Shown here: positions 59,701-64,000 of the stretch, piece by piece
Layout: every line of letters begins with the position of its first letter
How positions within the stretch are numbered: the stretch's first letter is position 1
DNA from: Bacteroidales bacterium
GTDB taxonomy: Bacteria > Bacteroidota > Bacteroidia > Bacteroidales > UBA932
Length of the DNA stretch: 64,000 bases
Assembly (NCBI GenBank): GCA_017415715.1
Contig: JAFQFD010000019.1
Coordinates: forward strand, 43,655 to 107,654
Reading direction: 5' to 3'
Program-made: the position numbers and the translations under genes
Notes under the pieces: model-generated
The model's input: the letters and a program-made list of their open reading frames with translations, nothing else
Database searches by the model: none
Told to the model about the DNA's origin: nothing

Positions 59701-60382
59701 CTGCATAGAAGAATATCTTCTGATCATCGGCCCATCCGCGTGAGAAACGATATCCCCTTAGCGCCTGTCCCTCCTGATCCGGATCTCCGGTCCTTGGGTC
59801 GACTCTCTCGATGAAGGTGTCCATGGGCCTGTCCCAGCATCCTCCGTTCATTAGATCTATCACAATGCCGGCCTTGTTGCTCTGTGGAAATGTGTAGCGG
59901 TGCATTCCGATGTGGCTGGTGGCAGTCATTTCAGCAGTGATCCCATATCTGGTAAGCGGCACGCTGTAATATCCCGGTCTGGCAACCTCCTTGCTGCGGT
60001 CGGCATAGGACCACAGTCCCGACTGCTGGTCCTCCTCCCGTCCGCGGGCGTAGGTCAGCCCCTCGCCGACAACCGGCATGACAGTGATATCGAAAAGGTC
60101 TCCGATGCCCGTGCCGCTCAGATGAGTGTGCGAGAAGCCTATTACAGTGGAGTCGCTGTCATGATATCCGGAGCACCAGTCCCACTCCTGAGGGATGCTC
60201 GTCGGTCCGAGCTGCACCATGCCGAACGGCACGTTCGCCCCGACAAACACATGTCCGTGTCCACCGGTTCCGATCTTCGGATCTACAAAGGAGGTATAGG
60301 TGTCATTCTCCCTGCTGACGGTCTCGGATGTGCACCCGATGGCCATAATCGCCGCAGCAAAATATATCAGGTGTTTCTTCAT
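56708..60382 (-). CDS. GH92-GH125 fusion alpha-mannosidase, lipoprotein
   Basis: The 1224-residue protein has a lipoprotein signal (FAAAIMAIGCTS), a GH92 module (about 30-780: GTGGHGHVFVGANVPFGMVQ, SLWDTYRAAMPLYSLFQPDR, GLAGNEDVGQMSAWYIMSSM) and then a GH125 module (about 790-1220: TFVYTGDIPAMWLRDSGAQV, WEIDSHCYPIRLAYEYWKKS, SGAAGEGIGGPHIWSEVVWP). GH92 removes alpha-1,2-linked mannose and GH125 is an exo-alpha-1,6-mannosidase, so one protein could trim a branch and then its backbone. The start is taken at MKKHLIYF (60382), 13 nt after the GH130 stop. Confidence 0.93.
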   Translation of the reverse strand: MKKHLIYFAAAIMAIGCTSETVSRENDTYTSFVDPKIGTGGHGHVFVGANVPFGMVQLGPTSIPQEWDWCSGYHDSDSTVIGFSHTHLSGTGIGDLFDITVMPVVGEGLTYARGREEDQQSGLWSYADRSKEVARPGYYSVPLTRYGITAEMTATSHIGMHRYTFPQSNKAGIVIDLMNGGCWDRPMDTFIERVDPRTGDPDQEGQALRGYRFSRGWADDQKIFFYAEFSKPFVSLDVQTKDIQIWTDESKIMPTYAHAYFETGKNEQVLMKVGLSSVSMEGAYDNMQAELAGWDFDETADLADDLWNHELGRIHIDTQDEVARKIFYTALYHTMIAPSKFSDFGGDYRGKDYISETDGYTQYTTFSLWDTYRAAMPLYSLFQPDRYHEFISTMLHIYNEQGKLPVWHLHGCETNCMVGSPGIMPVADAIVAGIADEFGFEAMKASAMNPERGQEYRMKYGYIPCDLMNESVAYDLEYAVADGAIANAAKHLSELFADPDYYFASPEKAEKYRKEYEYFNERSKSYKHLFDKDSGFIRGKDSKGRFRKEYSPFASTHRADDYCEGNGWQYTWLVPHDVEGLIECFGGKERFISKLDSLFIVPSVIEGAESSPDISGLIGQYAHGNEPSHHILYLYTMAGQPWKATDKIREVLGTLYTARPDGLAGNEDVGQMSAWYIMSSMGFYQVEPGSGQYWFGSPLFDKVSINVGKTRSTGENKYFTIRAENNSDENRYIQSITLNGKAYTKGYIEHKDIAAGGELVIRMGAEPKVWYCAEEPLEYEDQRPLPEDRLFTSAAVEAEIERVAGMLENPRLKWMFANCYPNTLDTTVHPVESEDGLPDTFVYTGDIPAMWLRDSGAQVWPYLRYVNEDPELRKMIAGVIHRQFKCICIDPYANAFNVEPVGAANKTDWPMADPYVFERKWEIDSHCYPIRLAYEYWKKSGDETIFDAVWHEAIGKIVSTLKEQQRKDGHGSYRFLRVTDRQLDTKCVVGKGNPVKPVGLIASAFRPSDDATTFEFLVPSNFMAVTSLRKAAEILREVNNDTGLAQECLDLASEVEQALKEHAVYEHPEYGKIYAYEVDGFGSQFLMDDANVPSLLAMSYLGDVPADDPIYQNTRKFVWSEANPYFHSGAAGEGIGGPHIWSEVVWPMSIMMKAFTSDSDEEIRECICQLMTTDAGTGFMHESFHKDNAEVFTREWFAWQNTLFGELILKIIDDGRLHVLNGII

Positions 60383-60395
60383 AATAGACAATTTG

Positions 60396-61397
60396 CTACA
60401 AGATAGATGTTTTCTTCGTGAACTCCAAAATCTCGTCTATGTAACCGAAGGCAAGGCCCACCACGGTGTCCGCTGCGCCGTAGTATACGGCAATGCGGCC
60501 TGTCTCAGGGTCATGCAGGGCTGCACAAGGGAAACATACGTTAGGAACGTCTCCTGTGCATTCGTAAAGTGTTTCAGGATGGAGGAGATAAGGACCAGTG
60601 CGCGCTATGACTTTCCAGGGCTGTTCAAGGTCAAGCAGGGCTGCTCCGAACGAGTAGTTGTATCCCTGGCATGTGTGGTGGACGCCGTGGTAGAACATGA
60701 GCCACCCTTCTGAAGTCTCGATGGGAACAGGACCGGCTCCTGTCTTGCAGCACTGCCATGCGCTGTCGTTGAAGTCGGAAGGTCCCATCACAAAGCGATG
60801 TCTGCCCCAGAACTCGAGGTCCGGAGACTCTGAATAGAAGATGTCCCCGAATGGAGTGTGCCCTGTGTCCGACGGACGCGAGAGCATTGCATAGTTGCCG
60901 TTTATCTTGCGTGGGAACAGCACCCCGTTGCGGTTGTATGGCAGGAATGCGTTCTCAAGCTGATGGAAGGTCTTGAAGTCTGTCGTCCATGCGATTCCGA
61001 TTGTAGGACCATGATATCCGTTGCACCAGGTCACGAAATACTTGTCTCCGATCATGCATACGCGTGGATCATAGCCGTAGACCCACTCTCCGACCTCCGG
61101 GTTCTCGCAGTCGAACTTTATGGTATCCGGGTTCAGTTCCCAGTTGATGCCGTCTTTTGAGAATCCGACGTGGAGGGTCATCCTGATGTTAGTGTCATCT
61201 ACGCGGAAAACACCTGCATAGCCGTCCTTGAAAGGCGCGACTGCGGAGTTGAATATGCTGTTAGAGTTCGGAAGGAGGTCGCGCGGGATAACAGGGTTTT
61301 TAGAATACCTCCACATTACTTTATTATAACCTTCGGGACATTCTTCCCAAGGCATGTCCGGTAGCGGGACTCCGATGATTTTCAAGTCGTTGCTCAT
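60396..61397 (-). CDS. GH130 beta-mannoside phosphorylase or mannosidase
   Basis: The 333-residue cytoplasmic-type protein (no signal) has the five-bladed propeller pattern of GH130: [77 protein letters not shown] and [17 protein letters not shown]130 enzymes phosphorolyse beta-1,4-mannosides such as Man-Glc or Man-GlcNAc. With GH92 neighbours, the Man-beta-1,4-GlcNAc core of N-glycans is a likely substrate. First gene of the operon, with a palindrome and a -7 box upstream. Confidence 0.9.
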   Translation of the reverse strand: MSNDLKIIGVPLPDMPWEECPEGYNKVMWRYSKNPVIPRDLLPNSNSIFNSAVAPFKDGYAGVFRVDDTNIRMTLHVGFSKDGINWELNPDTIKFDCENPEVGEWVYGYDPRVCMIGDKYFVTWCNGYHGPTIGIAWTTDFKTFHQLENAFLPYNRNGVLFPRKINGNYAMLSRPSDTGHTPFGDIFYSESPDLEFWGRHRFVMGPSDFNDSAWQCCKTGAGPVPIETSEGWLMFYHGVHHTCQGYNYSFGAALLDLEQPWKVIARTGPYLLHPETLYECTGDVPNVCFPCAALHDPETGRIAVYYGAADTVVGLAFGYIDEILEFTKKTSIL

Positions 61398-61419
61398 GTT
61401 TGTATCAGTTGTTGCTTTT

Positions 61420-61437
61420 GTATGGTCAGGACCATAC
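61420..61437. promoter_or_regulatory. palindromic operator candidate of the mannosidase operon
   Basis: GTATGGTC (61420-61427) and GACCATAC (61430-61437) separated by 2 bp, located 22 bp before the GH130 ATG and downstream of the -7 box. Confidence 0.5.
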
Positions 61438-61497
61438 GAGGGATAACAAAAGAAGGTCTCAAATTATCATAACCTGAAACCGAACGACATTGCATTG

Positions 61498-61505
61498 CAA
61501 AAATA
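61498..61505 (-). promoter_or_regulatory. -7 box of the mannosidase operon
   Basis: TATTTTTG on the minus strand, matching TAnnTTTG. Gives a leader of about 95 nt containing the palindrome at 61420. Confidence 0.55.
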
Positions 61506-61643
61506 TAAACTTCCTGACGATTTTCAAAATCTGACTTCCGGCCGCATGCTTCACGTTTCCGGGAGGATGTTTCACGTAATTCTTCCGCTGAGGCTCAAGC
61601 GACTTCGTAGATTGGCAAGGAGCCCGAAGGGCTGCGTGGCAAT

Positions 61644-62225
61644 CTATGCCAGACTGCTAAGAATGAAGACGATCAGCGCAGAGAACTCTCCGTAATCTTT
61701 CAGTGCTCCCTTGAGAGCATCAAGCACTTTCTGGATCTCATATTTGACCTTGTTCTCGGATATGCCGAACTCTGCGGCGATTTCAGACCGTGTCTTTCCG
61801 TCGCGGCGTGAACGCAGGAATATATTCTGAGTGAATGTCGGGAATCCGTTCAGGCGCTTGCGGTAGATGTCCATTATTTCACCGGAATGCGCTTCGGATA
61901 TGCTTGCAGATTCTATGGCGAGAGTATAATATTCCATCATCCTCTCCTCTTTTGCGCGTATCTGCTGAGCGATTTTGCTGTGTCTGATGTCGGCTCTTCT
62001 ATGGTCGATCGCCTTGTGCTGCACTATGGAATAAAGATATGGATAGAATTTCTCCGGATCGACTTCGTTCCGATGCTCTATGAGGGCCATGAACGCCTCT
62101 GCAACGATATCGCGTGCGGCTTCTTCGTCACGGACAAACATATATGCCGTCCGTATGAGCACATCCTTGCTTGTCTTGTAGATGTGCTCTATGCGCTCGT
62201 ATATTGCCTTCCCTTGAGTATCCAT
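61644..62225 (-). CDS. ECF sigma factor of a glycan-utilisation locus
   Basis: The 193-residue sigma factor has region 2 (YMFVRDEEAARDIVAEAFMA, FYPYLYSIVQHKAIDHRRAD) and region 4 (FTQNIFLRSRRDGKTRSEIA, AEFGISENKVKYEIQKVLDA). A hydrophobic C-terminal tail (FSALIVFILSSLA) is unusual for a sigma factor. The start MDTQGK (62225) lies only 9 nt from a -7 box, so the message may be nearly leaderless. Divergent from the fecR/susC genes, the standard sigma/anti-sigma trans-envelope arrangement. Confidence 0.9.
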   Translation of the reverse strand: MDTQGKAIYERIEHIYKTSKDVLIRTAYMFVRDEEAARDIVAEAFMALIEHRNEVDPEKFYPYLYSIVQHKAIDHRRADIRHSKIAQQIRAKEERMMEYYTLAIESASISEAHSGEIMDIYRKRLNGFPTFTQNIFLRSRRDGKTRSEIAAEFGISENKVKYEIQKVLDALKGALKDYGEFSALIVFILSSLA

Positions 62226-62233
62226 AATCAGGG

Positions 62234-62241
62234 CAAATATA
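62234..62241 (-). promoter_or_regulatory. -7 box of the sigma gene
   Basis: TATATTTG on the minus strand, 8 bp upstream of the chosen ATG. Confidence 0.5.
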
Positions 62242-62339
62242 TAAAAATAAATCTCAATAATGATAACTTTGAAAAAAGTGCAGAAAATTTCTTCCACGCT
62301 TCACACTTGTTCGACTATTAAATATATAAAGCGATGAAA

Positions 62340-63275
62340 ATGTCAAATATCACATCAGAAATTCTTGCCCGTTTTTTTGAAGGCAGGACCACATCCGAGG
62401 AAAACAATGCGATTGCAGACTGGATCGAGAGCGATCCGGCCAATCAGGATACATTCAATCGGGAACTTCAGTTCCATCTGATGCTCATGCATATGCCGGT
62501 CCAGGAACCACAGAAGAAGCCTCGCCGTACACCTCTGGCCTTGTACGCCGGTCTTGCGGCTTCTTTTGTCGCAGGCATCATACTGTGCTGGTTCCTTGCC
62601 GTGACGCCGCTCCGCGATGAGGCGTCGAAGATGGTGGCGTTTCACACAGATCCCGGTCAGCGCGCGAGCCTGACACTTCCGGACGGCACGTCAGTAGAGC
62701 TCAACTCCGGCTCGACCCTCCGGTATCCGGCGGTCTTCGCCAGAGGCGAGCGCCGTGTCAGGATAGAGGGAGAGGCAATGTTTGATGTTGCAAAAGCAGC
62801 TGACAAGCCGTTCTATGTGGAGACATTCGCCTACGATGTAAAGGTGCTTGGCACCAGATTCAATGTGGAAGCTGATGAAGACAGGGGACTTTTCAGTACA
62901 GCATTGATGGAGGGAAGTGTCGCGATACATGATAAACACGACAATGTGATTACAGAACTGGAGCCGGATCAGGTGGTGACGCTGGCGGAGGGAAGATTGA
63001 TAAAGAGGCATGAGGAGAACATCGGGGCCCGCTACAGATGGACTGACGGAATCATCAACTGTTCCGGGCTCTCTTTCGAAGAGCTGATGCGCCGGTTCGA
63101 GAGGGCTTTCGGAGTCACCATTGTCATAGAGTGTGAGACGGTTCCTGATATATCCTATAAGCGAATGAAGGTTAACGTCTGTGACGGCATATCGCACGCA
63201 TTCGCCATTCTCCAGCGAACATCGGACTTTACTGTAGAATACGACGATACCACAGATACATATCATATAAGATAA
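62340..63275 (+). CDS. FecR-family anti-sigma factor
   Basis: The 311-residue protein has a cytoplasmic N-terminal module (SEILARFFEGRTTSEENNAI, DPANQDTFNRELQFHLML), one membrane segment (about 61-82, LYAGLAASFVAGIILCWFLA) and a periplasmic FecR domain (LTLPDGTSVELNSGSTLRYP, RRVRIEGEAMFDVAKAADKP, FYVETFAYDVKVLGTRFNVE). A C-terminal STN-like segment follows. It holds the divergent sigma factor inactive until the SusC partner 28 nt downstream signals substrate. Confidence 0.93.
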   Translation: MSNITSEILARFFEGRTTSEENNAIADWIESDPANQDTFNRELQFHLMLMHMPVQEPQKKPRRTPLALYAGLAASFVAGIILCWFLAVTPLRDEASKMVAFHTDPGQRASLTLPDGTSVELNSGSTLRYPAVFARGERRVRIEGEAMFDVAKAADKPFYVETFAYDVKVLGTRFNVEADEDRGLFSTALMEGSVAIHDKHDNVITELEPDQVVTLAEGRLIKRHEENIGARYRWTDGIINCSGLSFEELMRRFERAFGVTIVIECETVPDISYKRMKVNVCDGISHAFAILQRTSDFTVEYDDTTDTYHIR

Positions 63276-63303
63276 CCGGCAATACAACTAATAACCCAAT
63301 CAT

Positions 63304-64000
63304 ATGAAGAACAGAATTCTTCCGCAAAGCATACTGCTTCTGTATTTCTGCATCTTCTTGTCCGTCAGTGCATCCGCCCAGAATGTCCGGGTCACGCTGA
63401 AAATGGAAAACCAGATGATGGAAACTGTGATGGATGCCATCGAACAGCAGACGCGGTATCTTTTTACTGTCGATGACGGCGTAGACCTGAATCGCCGTAT
63501 TTCAATCAATGTCCAGGATGCTCCTCTCAATTCGGCCCTTGACCAGATTGCTGCAGGAGCTGGAGTGACGTGGGCAATAAGCGAGACCAACATCATCATC
63601 TCGCCGAAAGCCGCTCCTGAATCTCGGAAGGTGACGGGCAAAGTCACAGACCCGTCCGGACTGCCGGTCCCCGGAGTATCGGTTCTCATAAGAAATACCG
63701 ATGTGGGAACCGTAACTGATCTGGATGGAGTCTTTTCGTTGGAGATTCCCGGTGAAAATCTGGATGACAGACTTGAATTCAATAGTCTGGGTTATGAGAT
63801 TGAATATCTGCATATCGGACAACGCAGTGTCTTTAATGTGACGCTGACGGAGTCTTCCCTGGAGCTTGAAGGTACGGTGGTTACCGCCCTCGGTATCCGC
63901 CGTGACCAGAAGGCCCTGAGCTACAATGTCCAGGAGGTCAGTTCAGATTTAGTGACCGGAGTCAAGGATGCCAACTTCATCAACTCCCTTTCAGGAAAGG
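63304..64000 (+). CDS. SusC-family TonB-dependent transporter with STN domain, partial
   Basis: An open frame from ATG 63304 continues past the right edge (232 codons seen). It has a signal peptide (ILLLYFCIFLSVSASAQ) and an STN signalling domain (about 27-95: NQMMETVMDAIEQQTRYLFT, APLNSALDQIAAGAGVTW). A carboxypeptidase-like segment follows (KVTGKVTDPSGLPVPGVSVL), then the start of the plug. The STN domain marks it as the type that signals to a FecR anti-sigma factor, here the gene before it. Likely imports mannan- or N-glycan-derived sugars for the GH92/GH125/GH130 operon. Confidence 0.93.
   Translation, partial: MKNRILPQSILLLYFCIFLSVSASAQNVRVTLKMENQMMETVMDAIEQQTRYLFTVDDGVDLNRRISINVQDAPLNSALDQIAAGAGVTWAISETNIIISPKAAPESRKVTGKVTDPSGLPVPGVSVLIRNTDVGTVTDLDGVFSLEIPGENLDDRLEFNSLGYEIEYLHIGQRSVFNVTLTESSLELEGTVVTALGIRRDQKALSYNVQEVSSDLVTGVKDANFINSLSGK

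Noticed and set aside
61609-61645. Hairpin AGATTGGCA/TGGCAATCT with inner AGCCC/GGGCT at the end of the sigma gene
   Set aside because: It is a good stem, but it overlaps the stop codon and has no T-run on the minus strand, so I did not call it a terminator.
1-64000. CRISPR arrays, insertion sequences, integrases, phage structural genes
   Set aside because: I saw no regularly spaced repeats, no transposase or integrase motifs and no phage genes. The island's mobility is inferred only from content and decaying genes.

Overview
The window looks like a chromosome segment of a gut-type member of the Bacteroidales (Bacteroidota). The evidence is the SusC/SusD pairs, GH92/GH125/GH130 mannosidase genes, DUF4271 and DUF2723 proteins, FecR-type anti-sigma control, and many promoters with the Bacteroidota -7 box TAnnTTTG. 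No rRNA operon or species marker is present, so I do not go below order level. Base composition is near half G+C in most genes. The RhuM-like gene at 50.8-51.7 kb and the first operon (below 3.6 kb) look A+T-richer.

Region 1 (1 to about 26.8 kb) is an accessory signalling island, not ordinary metabolism. On the minus strand it has a sigma factor translationally coupled to a C39-like peptidase with an anti-sigma-like N terminus, followed by two membrane coiled-coil proteins. Next come a sirtuin / unknown / RelA-SpoT operon, several plus-strand unknown genes and a broken HD-kinase gene. A minus-strand operon then encodes a DUF1232 protein, a PP2C phosphatase, a low-molecular-weight tyrosine phosphatase, and a HAD domain fused to a penicillin-binding-protein-like domain that has lost its catalytic serine and lysine. 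The island continues with an NrtR-type Nudix regulator, a second Nudix hydrolase, a divergent sigma-like protein, a protein kinase fused to a classical AAA ATPase, a YbjN-like protein, a vWA protein, a second sirtuin, a WG-repeat membrane protein and an ADP-ribosylglycohydrolase. The recurring themes are NAD+/ADP-ribose chemistry (two sirtuins, two Nudix proteins, one ADP-ribosylglycohydrolase) and phospho-signalling (kinase, PP2C, LMW-PTP, (p)ppGpp enzyme).

The strongest new signal is a 19-bp operator, consensus about TTGCGT-N7-ACGCAA. It occurs in pairs exactly 52 bp apart before the NrtR-like gene, the second Nudix gene and the second sirtuin gene, with a single copy before the next small gene. 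At two of these promoters the operator overlaps the -7 box in the same phase. This ties the ADP-ribose-related genes into one local regulon, probably controlled by the NrtR-like protein.

Region 2 (26.9 to 54.4 kb) is mostly core genome: anaerobic ribonucleotide reductase, phosphopantetheinyl transferase, malate dehydrogenase, tRNA-Pro(UGG), a LolD-like ATPase, TrmN6-like methyltransferase, a sigma/anti-sigma/Spy-like operon, LepA, the SUI1-DUF4271-HemD-RnpA-YidD operon, a DUF2723 membrane protein, an RlmI-like methyltransferase and phosphoglycerate kinase. A small polysaccharide-utilisation locus is embedded in it (31.4-39.8 kb: SusE/F-like lipoprotein, GH65, SusC, SusD). An isolated RhuM-like gene sits at 50.8 kb.

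Region 3 (54.4 to 64 kb) is a mannan or high-mannose N-glycan locus. GH130, a GH92-GH125 fusion and GH92 run on the minus strand. Beside them lie an ECF sigma factor, a FecR-type anti-sigma factor and the start of a SusC protein with an STN domain, which runs off the right edge.
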